Shown piece after piece: positions 9,640-19,697 of a stretch of DNA of 64,000 bases. The position numbers and the translations under genes are program-made. This DNA is from Prevotella sp. (GTDB lineage Bacteria > Bacteroidota > Bacteroidia > Bacteroidales > Bacteroidaceae), in NCBI GenBank assembly GCA_016281055.1, contig JAEEHW010000034.1, positions 1 through 64,000 of the forward strand, in the 5' to 3' direction. A model generated the notes under the pieces. That model had not been told where the DNA came from. It ran no database searches and saw only the letters and a list, made by a program, of their open reading frames with translations. Each line of letters starts with the position of its first letter. The stretch's first letter is position 1.

Positions 9640-9680
9640 CAAATATAAATCTCATTTTAACAAATCCTATTCTGTGTCCG

Positions 9681-11348
9681 ATGAAGACAGATATTGAAAT
9701 TGCTCATGAAACCAAATTGCAGCCTATAGCAGAAGTGGCTGCAAAAATTGGTATCGACGAGAATATACTTGAACCTTGTGGACGATATATTGCCAAAGTG
9801 CCATACACGGCTATAGATGAGGAAAAGGTAAAAAACAGCAACCTCATTCTTGTTACGGCCATAACCCCGACCAAGGCGGGAGTTGGTAAAACCACCGTTT
9901 CGATAGGTTTAGCACTTGGTCTTTCAAAGATTGGCAAAAAGGCAGTCGTTGCTTTGCGTGAACCATCACTTGGCCCTTGTTTCGGAATGAAAGGCGGTGC
10001 TGCAGGTGGAGGATATGCTCAGGTGTTGCCAATGGAGAAGATCAATTTGCACTTCACTGGCGATTTCCATGCGGTCACTTCCGCTCACAACATGATTTCT
10101 GCCTTACTTGACAATTACTTGTATCAACATCATTCTGATGGTTTCGCATTAAAGACCGTATTGTGGAAACGTGTCATGGATGTCAGCGACCGCAGCTTGC
10201 GTAATATCGTCACAGGATTAGGTCCTCGCACTAACGGAGTGATATCTGAAAGCGGCTTTGACATTACTCCAGCCTCCGAAATAATGGCTATCCTTTGTTT
10301 GTCGAAAGATGTTGAAGACTTACGCCGTCGTATAGAGAACATATTGTTGGGCATTCGTTACGATGGAACTGCATTTACCGTAAAAGACCTTGGCATAGCC
10401 GGAAGTATTTGCGCCCTTCTTTTGGATGCTTTGAACCCGAATCTAGTACAAACGACAGAGAATACGCCTGCCTTTGTACATGGAGGACCTTTTGCAAATA
10501 TAGCTCATGGCTGTAATACTGCCATTGCCACACGCACAGCAATGACGTTCGGCGATTATGTTGTTACAGAGGCAGGTTTCGGAGCTGATCTTGGTGCAGA
10601 AAAATTCCTTGACATTAAATGTCGCAAGGCTGGTCTTTGTCCGAAACTCACAGTTTTGGTAGCTACCACACAGGGCTTAAAGATGCATGGCGGCGTAGCT
10701 TTGGAAAACATCAAGAAGCCCGATGCAGATGGCCTACAACGTGGATTTGAGAATCTGGACAAGCATATAAAGAACATACGATTATTTGGACAAACAGTGG
10801 TAGTATGTTTCAATCGCTACGACTTTGATACGGACGAAGAAATAGAGATGGTTCGTAATCACTGTAAGGAAAAAGGTGTTGCATTCGCTATAAACAATGC
10901 CTTTTTGGAAGGAGGCAACGGTGCTGTGGACCTTGCTAATATCGTGGTCGATGAGATTAACAACAATCCATCAAAGCCTATAGCATTCCAATATAATGAA
11001 TCGGATGATATAAAGACAAAAGTGGAGAAAGTGGCACGCTATATATATGGTGCTGACAGCGTAGCCATAATTCCCACGGCACAGGCAAAGATTAAAATGA
11101 TTGAACAGATGGGATACGCTGATTTCCCTGTCTGCATTGCCAAAACCCAATATTCTTTTTCTGATGACCCAAAGAAATATGGTGTACCAAAGAACTTTGA
11201 GTTTACCATAAGTGATTTTGTCATAAATGCAGGAGCGGAGATGATTGTTGCCATAGCAGGCAGCATTATGCGTATGCCGGGACTGCCACGCACTCCTCAA
11301 GCAGAGAACATTGATGTTGTAGGAAACGAAATCATTGGTCTGTCATAA
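9681..11348 (+). CDS. fhs: Formate--tetrahydrofolate ligase
   Basis: This enzyme uses ATP to join formate to tetrahydrofolate, giving 10-formyl-THF for purine and one-carbon metabolism. From the ATG at 9681 it has 555 residues, the usual family length. The frame is open further upstream to 9609, but that part contains the promoter. The P-loop region [11 protein letters not shown] lies at about 63-72, followed by [20 protein letters not shown], a hallmark of the family. The C-terminal [18 protein letters not shown] is equally typical. The OmpA-like gene starts 49 nt later and may be read through. Confidence 0.97.
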   Translation: MKTDIEIAHETKLQPIAEVAAKIGIDENILEPCGRYIAKVPYTAIDEEKVKNSNLILVTAITPTKAGVGKTTVSIGLALGLSKIGKKAVVALREPSLGPCFGMKGGAAGGGYAQVLPMEKINLHFTGDFHAVTSAHNMISALLDNYLYQHHSDGFALKTVLWKRVMDVSDRSLRNIVTGLGPRTNGVISESGFDITPASEIMAILCLSKDVEDLRRRIENILLGIRYDGTAFTVKDLGIAGSICALLLDALNPNLVQTTENTPAFVHGGPFANIAHGCNTAIATRTAMTFGDYVVTEAGFGADLGAEKFLDIKCRKAGLCPKLTVLVATTQGLKMHGGVALENIKKPDADGLQRGFENLDKHIKNIRLFGQTVVVCFNRYDFDTDEEIEMVRNHCKEKGVAFAINNAFLEGGNGAVDLANIVVDEINNNPSKPIAFQYNESDDIKTKVEKVARYIYGADSVAIIPTAQAKIKMIEQMGYADFPVCIAKTQYSFSDDPKKYGVPKNFEFTISDFVINAGAEMIVAIAGSIMRMPGLPRTPQAENIDVVGNEIIGLS

Positions 11349-11397
11349 GACAATACAAAGATAATAATTGATAATATATAATTGTAAATAAAAACGT

Positions 11398-12231
11398 ATG
11401 AAAAAAGTATTAGTTATTGCTGCATTGGTGGCAGGATGTTTCACCATCAGCAGCTGCGTAAGCAAAAAGGATTTAGAAGCTTGCCAGACTCAGAACAATC
11501 GTTTGAACACACAGTATCAGGATGCTCGTGAGCAGCTGGCTGCTGCCAATGCTCGTATCAAGAGCCTTCAGGATCAGCTTAATTCTTGTGAAAACACAAA
11601 CAATGCATTGCAGAAGAGTCTGTCACAGAGCCTCTCTAATGCAAATTCCAACAACGTGAACATTGCAAAGTTGGTTGACCAGATCAATGAGTCTAACCAG
11701 TACATCCGTCACCTGGTGGAAGTTAAGTCTAAGAGCGACTCACTGAACATGGTACTGACCAACAACCTCACCCGTTCACTTTCTAAGGAAGACCTGAAGG
11801 ATGTTGACGTACAGGTAATGAAAGGCGTGGTATATATCTCACTCTCTGACAATATGCTCTACAAGAGCGGTTCTTATGAAATCAGTGATGCTGCCAACGC
11901 TACACTTTCAAAGATTGCCAAGATTATCAAGGATTACAAGGACTATGACGTGCTCATCGAGGGTAACACCGATAATGTGCCCATCTCAAAGACAAACATC
12001 CGCAACAACTGGGACCTTTCTTGTCTCCGTGCATCAAGTGTAGTACAGGCACTGCAGACCAAGTTTGGTGTTGACCCGAAGCGTCTCACTGCAGGTGGTC
12101 GTGGCGAATACAACCCAATAGCCTCCAACAACACCACAGCAGGCAAGACACAGAACCGCCGCACCCAGATTATCATCACTCCGAAACTTGATGAGTTCAT
12201 GGAACTCATTGGCAAGGCACCTGAAAAATAA
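11398..12231 (+). CDS. OmpA-family peptidoglycan-binding lipoprotein
   Basis: A probable outer-membrane lipoprotein that anchors the envelope to peptidoglycan. Residues 1-20 form a lipoprotein signal with lipobox ISSC (C20). A Gln/Asn-rich coiled-coil region (about 25-110) with heptad-like LAAANARIKSLQDQLNSCE follows. The C-terminal OmpA domain (about 140-270) shows IEGNTDNVPI, NWDLSCLRASSVVQAL and NRRTQIII, the diaminopimelate-binding fold. Length is 277 residues. It precedes fkp by only 5 nt, so the two are likely co-expressed. Confidence 0.92.
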   Translation: MKKVLVIAALVAGCFTISSCVSKKDLEACQTQNNRLNTQYQDAREQLAAANARIKSLQDQLNSCENTNNALQKSLSQSLSNANSNNVNIAKLVDQINESNQYIRHLVEVKSKSDSLNMVLTNNLTRSLSKEDLKDVDVQVMKGVVYISLSDNMLYKSGSYEISDAANATLSKIAKIIKDYKDYDVLIEGNTDNVPISKTNIRNNWDLSCLRASSVVQALQTKFGVDPKRLTAGGRGEYNPIASNNTTAGKTQNRRTQIIITPKLDEFMELIGKAPEK

Positions 12232-12236
12232 ACATT

Positions 12237-15107
12237 ATGAAGAAACTCCTCTCATTGCCACCTAATCTCGTAGATTGTTTTCACGACATAACTCAACTGG
12301 ATAGAAATGAGTGGTATTGTGCAAACGATCCAGTAGGAAAGAAATTAGGTTCAGGTGGTGGCACCACATGGCTAATGAGGCAGGCATATATAGCAGAAGA
12401 ACAGTCAAAATCAAATGACTGTTCTTTTGCTGAATGGCTTGCCCAAGAAAAACGCATCATACTTCATGCCGGTGGACAGAGCAGACGGTTGCCATCGTAT
12501 GCACCGTCTGGTAAGATTCTCACACCTATTCCTGTATTTCGATGGGAGAGAGGACAACGCTTGTCTCAGGATTTGCTTTCATTGCAACTACCTTTGTATG
12601 AGCGTATAATGCAGGCTGCGCCTGACAGTCTGCACACAATGATTGTTAGTGGCGATGTATTTATACGTGCCACAGAACCCATTGGACAGATACCAGAGGC
12701 TGACGTAGTATGCTATGGGTTATGGCTTGACTCCAGTATAGCCAAGGACCATGGGGTGTTTGTATCATCGCGTGAGCAGCCATCGAGCATGCAATGTATG
12801 TTGCAGAAGCCTTCTGTGCAGAAATTATCAGAAGTGCTTGAACACGGATATTACCTCACGGACATTGGCATCTGGATGCTTTCCGACAAGGCATTACAGC
12901 TGATGATGCGGAAGAGTCTTACAAATGCAGCCAAAGATATCAAAGACATTTCTGCAGAAGACATAGCCAATTATGACATGTATTCCGATTTCGGTACTGC
13001 TTTGGGTACTGACCCTACCATTCTTGACAAGGAGATTGCTGAACTGTCCGTAGCTATCCTCCCATTGTCTGGAGGTGAATTTTATCATTATGGAACAACT
13101 CATGAAATAATATCTTCAACGCTTGCCGTTCAGAATCTTGTGAATGACCAACGTGAGATAATGCACAATTCAAGGAAGCCCCATCCTTCTATCTTCATAC
13201 AGAACTCCCACGTACAGATAGACATAACGAAAGAAAATGTCAACACTTGGATAGAAAACTCACATATAAGCAAAGGATGGACATTGGCAAGCAACAATGT
13301 CATAACCGGTATTCCCGAAAACGACTGGCAGATAACATTACAAGAGGGACAGTGTGTTGACATTGTTCCGATAGACAATGCCTGTTACGTTGTACGCCCA
13401 TACGGTTACAACGATAAATTTCGCGGAGACCTTCTTAATACCGACACAGAATACCTCGGGATACCATTTACAGAATGGGCAAGGGTAAGAAATATCGACA
13501 CGAAATCTATTGAGGGCAATAAAGACCTGCAATCAGCAAAGATATTCCCTATGCTTTCAGACATTAAGGAAATGGGAAAGATGATCTCATGGATGCTGAA
13601 CGGAACAGGTGACTGTCCATGTAATGTGAAACGCTGGATGTCAGCAGACGAGATATCTGCATCAGCCAATCTTCGCAGACTTATCGAACAACGCAAGAAG
13701 TATCGCGCCATGAACCTGTTGCAGTTGGCTGAGAATTATCATCATAGCGTTTTCTTTCAAACGGATTTGGAAGATAATGCCAAAATGTTTGTAGAGAACA
13801 ATCTGCAAATACCGTCTCCGGTGAATGACGACAGTCCGTTGCTGCAACGCATTCATGATAACATGTTTCGTTCAGAGGTTGCCCGCTTGAAAGGTCACGG
13901 TGGAGAAAAAGAATCTGCGGAAGCTTTCAAACTATTAAGGGACGGACTGGTAACACCTATGCTTTCCAATAAGCAATTACCACGTATGTCTGTATATGGC
14001 GACCAAATAGTATGGGGGCGTTCTCCTGTACGTATCGACATTGCAGGCGGATGGACCGACACTCCTCCATATTGTCTTATGGAAGGAGGCAAGGTGATTA
14101 ACATTGCGATAGAGCTTAATGGGCAGCCACCGCTTCAAACATATATAAAACCATGCAAAGAACCTATCATCATTCTGCACAGCATTGACCTGGGTGCAGA
14201 AGAACGTGTAGAAACTTTTGAAGAATTGGCATGTTTCAACAAAGTAGGTTCTCCTTTCTCTATACCGAAAGCTGCATTGGCTTTGGCTGGTTTCCATCCT
14301 GATTTCTGTAAGGAGCACTATACATCCTTACGCAGTCAGCTGGAAGAATTTGGATGTGGCATAGAACTGACCATGCTTTCAGCTATTCCGGCAGGCTCTG
14401 GACTTGGCACGAGCAGTATTCTCGCAAGCACAGTACTCGGTGCATTGAATGATTTCTGTGGTCTGGCATGGGGAAAAGAAGAAATAGGACAACGTACACT
14501 TGTGCTTGAACAGTTGCTTACCACTGGTGGAGGATGGCAAGATCAGTTTGGAGGTATTCTGCGTGGCGTAAAAATGCTTCAGACCGAACGAGGCTTCAAC
14601 CAAAGCCCTCTCGTGAGATGGTTGCCAAATGAACTATACACCCAACCAGAATATGCAGCATGCCACCTGTTGTATTACACTGGCATCACCCGAACTGCCA
14701 AGACTCTACTGGCAGAAATAGTAAGGCGCATGTTCCTTAATCATCACGACGAGATTACCATGTTGCGGGAAATGAAAGAGCATACCCAGCAGTTGTATGA
14801 AACCATACTGCGTGGCGATTTTGAAGGAATGGGACGTTCTGTCCGTCGCACATGGATACAAAATCAGGCTATGGACAAAGGAACGAATCCAGCAGAGGTA
14901 AAGGTGCTGACAGATATGATTGATGACCTTTGTCTGGGATATAAATTACCTGGTGCTGGTGGCGGGGGCTATCTTTACATGGTAGCAAAAGATCCTGGTG
15001 CTGCAGCAAGAATCAAGCAGATACTCTCGTCGAATCCCCAAAACAGAAATGCCCGCTTCGTGGATATGTCATTATCAGAAAACGGATTACAGATAAGCAG
15101 ATCATGA
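12237..15107 (+). CDS. fkp: Bifunctional L-fucokinase/GDP-fucose pyrophosphorylase Fkp
   Basis: Fkp salvages L-fucose: it phosphorylates fucose, then couples fucose-1-phosphate to GTP to make GDP-fucose for fucosylated surface glycans. At 956 residues it matches the known Bacteroides enzyme (about 950). The N-terminal part carries the nucleotidyltransferase segment (HAGGQSRRLPSYAPSGK, near residues 77-93). The C-terminal GHMP kinase has three motifs: SPVRIDIAGGWTDTPP (about 595), IPAGSGLGTSSILAS (about 717) and LPGAGGGGYLYMV (about 903). It starts 5 nt after the OmpA-like gene and its stop overlaps the next start. Confidence 0.96.
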   Translation: MKKLLSLPPNLVDCFHDITQLDRNEWYCANDPVGKKLGSGGGTTWLMRQAYIAEEQSKSNDCSFAEWLAQEKRIILHAGGQSRRLPSYAPSGKILTPIPVFRWERGQRLSQDLLSLQLPLYERIMQAAPDSLHTMIVSGDVFIRATEPIGQIPEADVVCYGLWLDSSIAKDHGVFVSSREQPSSMQCMLQKPSVQKLSEVLEHGYYLTDIGIWMLSDKALQLMMRKSLTNAAKDIKDISAEDIANYDMYSDFGTALGTDPTILDKEIAELSVAILPLSGGEFYHYGTTHEIISSTLAVQNLVNDQREIMHNSRKPHPSIFIQNSHVQIDITKENVNTWIENSHISKGWTLASNNVITGIPENDWQITLQEGQCVDIVPIDNACYVVRPYGYNDKFRGDLLNTDTEYLGIPFTEWARVRNIDTKSIEGNKDLQSAKIFPMLSDIKEMGKMISWMLNGTGDCPCNVKRWMSADEISASANLRRLIEQRKKYRAMNLLQLAENYHHSVFFQTDLEDNAKMFVENNLQIPSPVNDDSPLLQRIHDNMFRSEVARLKGHGGEKESAEAFKLLRDGLVTPMLSNKQLPRMSVYGDQIVWGRSPVRIDIAGGWTDTPPYCLMEGGKVINIAIELNGQPPLQTYIKPCKEPIIILHSIDLGAEERVETFEELACFNKVGSPFSIPKAALALAGFHPDFCKEHYTSLRSQLEEFGCGIELTMLSAIPAGSGLGTSSILASTVLGALNDFCGLAWGKEEIGQRTLVLEQLLTTGGGWQDQFGGILRGVKMLQTERGFNQSPLVRWLPNELYTQPEYAACHLLYYTGITRTAKTLLAEIVRRMFLNHHDEITMLREMKEHTQQLYETILRGDFEGMGRSVRRTWIQNQAMDKGTNPAEVKVLTDMIDDLCLGYKLPGAGGGGYLYMVAKDPGAAARIKQILSSNPQNRNARFVDMSLSENGLQISRS

Positions 15108-15904
15108 AACTACAAACTACGGTAGCTATAGAAAAAACAGATTTCAAGATAAGACCTACGGATAAGATATTATTCGTGGGTTCTTGTTTTGCGGCAGAAA
15201 TGGGAAACAGGTTTTCCAATAATTGTTTTGATGTAATCGTTAATCCATATGGTACGATGTACAATCCTGCTTCCATTCTTCATACCATAGAACGCCTGCA
15301 ACCAAATGTTGACTTGGCAGTGCTGACACTTGGAACAAATCATGTTTACCTACTCAATGAAACAGGAGAGATTGTTGACAACTGTCAGAAACGCCCTGCT
15401 AAACTTTTTACCGAGAAGAAACTGTCCGTTGATGAATGTCGTGAATATCTGGACAATGCCATAAACATTCTGAGAAGTATCAATGAGCGTTGCAATGTTA
15501 TTCTGACCGTCAGTCCTATACGCTATCAGAAATACGGTTTTCATGAAAGCCAAGTATCAAAGGCAACCTTGTTGTTGGCTGTTGATAAGATATGCGCTCA
15601 ATATAGCTCCATGGTTCATTATTTCCCCGCATACGAGATCATGTGTGACGAACTGCGTGATTACCGGTTCTACAAACCTGATATGCTGCACCCTTCTGAA
15701 CAGGCTGTGGATTATATATTTGAAAGTTTCTGCAAAGCCAGCTTTGATGATGACACTTTCTCATTCATGGAAGAGTGGCAACCTATTCGAAAAGCATTGT
15801 CACACAAACCTTCAGATCCTGACAACGAGGAATACCAGCAATTCTGGCAACAAACAAAGGAACAAGAAACATCTTTCAGAAAGAAATGGAGATTATCAGA
15901 TTAG
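15104..15904 (+). CDS. GSCFA domain protein
   Basis: The name-giving GSCFA motif is present in LFVGSCFAAEMGNRF near residue 24. This family of about 250-320 residues is common in Bacteroidetes and related to SGNH/GDSL hydrolases, but its substrate is not established. A later GTNHVYLL segment and the C-terminal DMLHPSEQAVDYI (Asp and His of a hydrolase-type triad) agree with that fold; this reading is inference. The 266-residue gene overlaps the end of fkp by 4 nt (ATGA) and overlaps birA by 19 nt, so it is translationally coupled to both. Confidence 0.88.
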   Translation: MKLQTTVAIEKTDFKIRPTDKILFVGSCFAAEMGNRFSNNCFDVIVNPYGTMYNPASILHTIERLQPNVDLAVLTLGTNHVYLLNETGEIVDNCQKRPAKLFTEKKLSVDECREYLDNAINILRSINERCNVILTVSPIRYQKYGFHESQVSKATLLLAVDKICAQYSSMVHYFPAYEIMCDELRDYRFYKPDMLHPSEQAVDYIFESFCKASFDDDTFSFMEEWQPIRKALSHKPSDPDNEEYQQFWQQTKEQETSFRKKWRLSD

Positions 15905-16614
15905 ACAATACAGCATCCACCAATGACTATGCACTCGAACTTCACACCGACACCAATGTGTGTGTGATGTCTGACTATCAGTCTAAAGGCAAGGGTATGG
16001 GAACCAATACATGGGAAAGTGAAGCAGGCAAGAATCTGTTGTTTTCCATATTGGTACATCCCACATGGCTTGACGTGCGCAACCAGTTCCTCTTATCGAT
16101 GACCCATGCAATAGCCTTGAGGGAGGTATTGGCGCAATACGTTACCGTTTCTGAATTACTTACCATAAAATGGCCAAATGATATTTATTACGGAAACAAG
16201 AAGATATCTGGCACGCGCATAGATGCGAATCTCAATGGTGCATCGTTGCAAGACGTTGTGATAGGAACAGGGATAAACGTCAATCAGAAAGCGTTTTACA
16301 GTGATGCTCCCAATCCCGTGTCACTGACACAGATAACGGAAGAAGAATATGACAGAGATGAATTGCTAAACCAAATACTTGCGTCATTTGAGAAATACAT
16401 GACAGCTCTGTTTAAAGAAGAATATCAATACATTATTGAGTTATATCACAAATATCTATATCGTGGTACCGGAATGCATCATTATCGTGATAAGGATGGC
16501 GATTTCACCGCCGAGATAGTTTCTGTAGCACCTTCGGGTATTTTATCATTAAGGCGTCAGGACGGCATGATATCAAAATACGAATGCAAGGAATTGGTAT
16601 TCCTGCATGACTGA
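15886..16614 (+). CDS. birA: Biotin--[acetyl-CoA-carboxylase] ligase BirA
   Basis: This enzyme attaches biotin to carboxylase carrier proteins through biotinyl-AMP. The 242-residue protein is the short, catalytic-only form with no N-terminal helix-turn-helix, so it should not act as a repressor. The substrate motif STNDYAL lies at about 11, and the ATP/biotin loop reads QSKGKGMGTNTWES, a relaxed form of GRGRxGRxW. The segment KWPNDIYYGNKKISG is the family KWPND motif. The start overlaps the GSCFA gene by 19 nt. A strong terminator follows. Confidence 0.95.
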   Translation: MEIIRLDNTASTNDYALELHTDTNVCVMSDYQSKGKGMGTNTWESEAGKNLLFSILVHPTWLDVRNQFLLSMTHAIALREVLAQYVTVSELLTIKWPNDIYYGNKKISGTRIDANLNGASLQDVVIGTGINVNQKAFYSDAPNPVSLTQITEEEYDRDELLNQILASFEKYMTALFKEEYQYIIELYHKYLYRGTGMHHYRDKDGDFTAEIVSVAPSGILSLRRQDGMISKYECKELVFLHD

Positions 16615-16656
16615 CTCAATTTAGAAGAGCAAGGAGTGGGGGGGAGTATAGCGACA

Positions 16657-16713
16657 AGTGACTGAAAGGAAAGTAGAAAGGGAGTTCCCCTTCTTACTTT
16701 CCTTTCAGTCACT
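16657..16713. terminator. Bidirectional terminator between birA and thrA
   Basis: A perfect 19-bp stem, 16657-16675 (AGTGACTGAAAGGAAAGTA) with its complement at 16695-16713. The 19-nt loop can pair further (AAGGG with CCCTT). It lies between convergent genes. Confidence 0.85.
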
Positions 16714-16732
16714 CAATTAATCCCTATTACTA

Positions 16733-19189
16733 CTAAATATTTGCAATGCTCAGCACATTAGCGAATACGCCGGCAGCCGTTACGCTGGCTCCTGCACCAA
16801 AGCCCTGTATAAGCATAGGGTATTCTTTATAACGTTTTGTCGTAAGCGTCACGATGTTGTTGCTGCCTTCCAACTCATAGAACGAGTGATTGGAAGGTAT
16901 TTTTTGTAGTCCTACGGAAACTCGTACTTTCTGTTCGTCGCCTTCCTCTACTTCCATACGGGCTACAAAACGCCACTTGCAGCCTTCAGCGGCAAGAGCC
17001 TTGCGCTTAGCCTCAAAGTCGGCATCAAGCTGCGGCAACTTCTTCCAGAAATCATCTACGCTGCCCTCAAAGTATTCATCAGGTACAAAGAGATTCTTTT
17101 CCACATCAGCCTGCTCTACGCGGTAACCTGCCTCACGCGTCAGAATTACGAGTTTACGCACCACATCCATGCCTGACAGGTCGATGCGCGGATCTGGCTC
17201 GGCAAATCCAAGTTCCTTTGCCTGGCGCACGGTTTCAGAGAATGGGGTATCCTCTGACAGTGCATTGAAGATATAGTTAAGCGTGCCGGAGAGCACTGCC
17301 TCGATTTTCAGTATCTTGTCACCGGAGTTTACAAGGTCATTCATCGTGCTGATGATTGGCAGTCCGGCTCCCACGTTTGTCTCGAAACGGAACTTTACGC
17401 CGCACTTCTTCGCTGTTTCCTTCAAGCGTATGTAGCTGTCATAGTCGCCTGAAGCAGCAATCTTGTTGGCAGCGATTACGTTTACGTTGTGCTCAAGCAA
17501 CGACTGATAGAGTGCTGCCACATCCTTTGATGCGGTACAGTCCACAAATACTGAATTGAAGATATTCATCTCTATGATGCCTTCAAGCAGTTTCTGAGCA
17601 TTCGACGGCTCAGAGGCATCCAACTGCTCACGGTAAGTAGTGAGGTCAATACCCTCACGACAGAACACTGCCTTCTTTGATGATGCTATGCCTACGACGT
17701 TGAGCAACAGACCGGAGTTCTTCTTCAGGTTCTCTGACTGTGAACGTATCTGCTCTATGAGCTTCGCACCCACTGTTCCTACGCCACAGATAAAGAGGTT
17801 CAACACCTTGTATTCTGACAGGAAGAACGAGTCATGCAGCACGTTGAGCGACTTTCTCAAGAAGCGGCTCTTCACGACGAATGAGATATTCGTCTCTGAT
17901 GCTCCCTGTGCACATGCTATGATTGATATACCGGAGCGCCCGAGCGTACCGAAAAGCTTACCTGCAATACCCGGTGTGCGCTTCATGTTCTCGCCCACGA
18001 TGGCAATGGTGGCGAGTCCGCTCTCCACCTGCATGGGGAACATAGAGCCTGATGCTATCTCCTTCTCAAATTCCTCATTGAGCACGCGTGCAGCCTCATC
18101 GGCATCACTTTCCTTCACACCGATAGAGGTAGAGTTCTCTGACGATGCCTGTGATACCATGAACACCGATATGCCAGCCTTTGCCAGTGAGGTGAAGATG
18201 CGCTGGTTTACACCGATGACACCCACCATTGACAGACCTGTTACGGTAATCAGTGCCGTACCGTCAATAGACGATATACCCTTGATAGGCTTGTGGTCGC
18301 CTTCTATCTTATCTTTTATTATAGTGCCCTCGGCATCGGGGTTAAAGGTATTCTTTACCTTTATAGGTATGTTCTTTATGCATACGGGATAGATGGTCGG
18401 CGGATAGATTACCTTCGCACCGAAGTTACACAGCTCCATCGCCTCCACGTATGACAGTTTCTTTATAGGATAAGCACTGGTTATGACACGCGGGTCGGCA
18501 GTCATAAATCCGTCCACGTCGGTCCATATCTCAAGCACCGATGCGTCAAGTGCAGCAGCAAGTATGGCAGCGGTATAGTCTGAACCACCACGTCCAAGGT
18601 TCGTTGTTTCTCCACTAATGTGGTCTTTTGCTATGAAGCCCGGTACAAGTGAGATGCGTGACAGCGTAGAGAAAGTCTCCTTGACGAGTTTGTTCGTTTC
18701 CTCTGCGGCAAGTACATGATGTCCTTGCTTGTCTTCGGTTTTGATGAACGTGCGTGAGTCAAACCACCGTGCGCCCTTTATGAGTGTCGCTACGATGTTC
18801 GATGACAGACGTTCGCCGTATGCCACAATGGCGTCGAGTGTCTTTTCTGAAAGGTCGTGTATGAGATATACACCAAAGTAGATGCTGCGCAACTGCTCGA
18901 GCAGTGCGTCAACGGTATTGAAGAGTCGTTCACGATCCTGCGCATCGGTAATAATAGTGTCAATCATCTTGTGATGACGATCTACGATGTGCTCATACTC
19001 TTCACGGTAGCGCTCGTCGCCGGCAAGGGCGAGGCGTGAAGTTTCAATAAGTTTGTCGGTAATACCACCCAGTGCACTTACAACAACGATGACTGGCTGT
19101 TCTTTTGCTTCTCTCTCTACGATTTGCTTGAGGCTTAGAATGCTCTCTACGGAACCAACGCTGGTTCCGCCAAATTTCAATACTTTCAT
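16733..19189 (-). CDS. thrA: Bifunctional aspartokinase/homoserine dehydrogenase ThrA
   Basis: ThrA carries out the first and third steps of the aspartate pathway to threonine and methionine. The start at 19189 gives 818 residues opening with MKVLKFGGTSVGSVES, the aspartokinase signature; an earlier in-frame ATG at 19252 would add 21 residues that do not look like family sequence. Domains in order: kinase (1-290), ACT regulatory region (about 300-450), and homoserine dehydrogenase (about 460-818) with nucleotide-binding LFICGVGTVGAKLI and the catalytic region around GLPIISTMNDLVNSGDKI. apgM and thrC, which often follow thrA in Bacteroidales, are absent. Confidence 0.96.
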   Translation of the reverse strand: MKVLKFGGTSVGSVESILSLKQIVEREAKEQPVIVVVSALGGITDKLIETSRLALAGDERYREEYEHIVDRHHKMIDTIITDAQDRERLFNTVDALLEQLRSIYFGVYLIHDLSEKTLDAIVAYGERLSSNIVATLIKGARWFDSRTFIKTEDKQGHHVLAAEETNKLVKETFSTLSRISLVPGFIAKDHISGETTNLGRGGSDYTAAILAAALDASVLEIWTDVDGFMTADPRVITSAYPIKKLSYVEAMELCNFGAKVIYPPTIYPVCIKNIPIKVKNTFNPDAEGTIIKDKIEGDHKPIKGISSIDGTALITVTGLSMVGVIGVNQRIFTSLAKAGISVFMVSQASSENSTSIGVKESDADEAARVLNEEFEKEIASGSMFPMQVESGLATIAIVGENMKRTPGIAGKLFGTLGRSGISIIACAQGASETNISFVVKSRFLRKSLNVLHDSFFLSEYKVLNLFICGVGTVGAKLIEQIRSQSENLKKNSGLLLNVVGIASSKKAVFCREGIDLTTYREQLDASEPSNAQKLLEGIIEMNIFNSVFVDCTASKDVAALYQSLLEHNVNVIAANKIAASGDYDSYIRLKETAKKCGVKFRFETNVGAGLPIISTMNDLVNSGDKILKIEAVLSGTLNYIFNALSEDTPFSETVRQAKELGFAEPDPRIDLSGMDVVRKLVILTREAGYRVEQADVEKNLFVPDEYFEGSVDDFWKKLPQLDADFEAKRKALAAEGCKWRFVARMEVEEGDEQKVRVSVGLQKIPSNHSFYELEGSNNIVTLTTKRYKEYPMLIQGFGAGASVTAAGVFANVLSIANI

Positions 19190-19367
19190 AATGTGTTTGC
19201 ACATTTCTTTTAACGCTGTGCCTACGCTGTTTTGATGATTAAATTTCCCCACTACAATTGGGGCTGAACTTGATCTTTATACAAAATCCTTTTGCAATGT
19301 ATCGCACGAAACAAACAGCAAGTGTCTGCAAAGCAGGCTCACGGTTGCTTTTGCGAATTTGCGAGTG

Positions 19368-19375
19368 CAAAGTTA
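19368..19375 (-). promoter_or_regulatory. Putative -7 box for thrA
   Basis: TAACTTTG on the minus strand fits TAnnTTTG. No clear -33 TTTG lies at the right distance. It implies a thrA leader of about 170 nt. I looked for a Thr/Ile-rich leader peptide and found none. Confidence 0.45.
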
Positions 19376-19490
19376 CAAAATTTTAATTTATAATGTATAA
19401 CCAAAAGGTTAAAAAAACTAAACAGTTCAAGTTTTAGCTTTTTGGAACACCGTAAACAAGCTTTGACCGTAAAATTCACACAAAAAAGAT

Positions 19491-19521
19491 GTTGTAATCT
19501 CAGATTTTATTTGTAACTTTG
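19491..19521 (+). promoter_or_regulatory. Bacteroidetes promoter for B12 uptake operon
   Basis: GTTG (19491-19494, one mismatch to TTTG), 19-bp spacer, TAACTTTG (19514-19521). The first 69-bp repeat begins at the very next base, so the repeats would be transcribed from their 5' end. Confidence 0.65.
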
Positions 19522-19697
19522 CACTCGTAAATCATAGACGTGCACCAATCTTCGATTGACACGCACTATTTACTTCGTGCGATACATTGTCACTCGTAAA
19601 TCATAGACGTGCACCAATCTTCGATTGACACGCACTATTTACTTCGTGCGATACATTGTCACTCGTAAAACATAGACGTGCACCAATCTTCGATTGA
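19522..19697 (+). repeat. 69-bp tandem repeat, 2.5 copies, in btuB-like leader
   Basis: Two full 69-bp copies (19522-19590 and 19591-19659) are identical and a third partial copy of 38 bp (19660-19697) has one mismatch. Each full unit can fold into a long hairpin: GTAAA/TTTAC, TAG/CTA, CGTG/CACG and CAATC/GATTG around a TTC loop. The third copy keeps only the inner CAATC-TTC-GATTG part. There are no variable spacers, so it is not a CRISPR. It lies between the promoter and the ATG at 19741. Confidence 0.9.

Noticed and set aside
9609..9680. Longer N-terminus of formate--THF ligase from 9609
   Set aside because: It overlaps the promoter; the start at 9681 gives the normal 555 residues.
19190..19367. 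Threonine attenuator in the thrA leader
   Set aside because: No leader peptide rich in Thr or Ile codons and no clear terminator/antiterminator pair were seen.
19522..19697. CRISPR array
   Set aside because: The 69-bp units are contiguous, with no variable spacers, and no cas genes are present.
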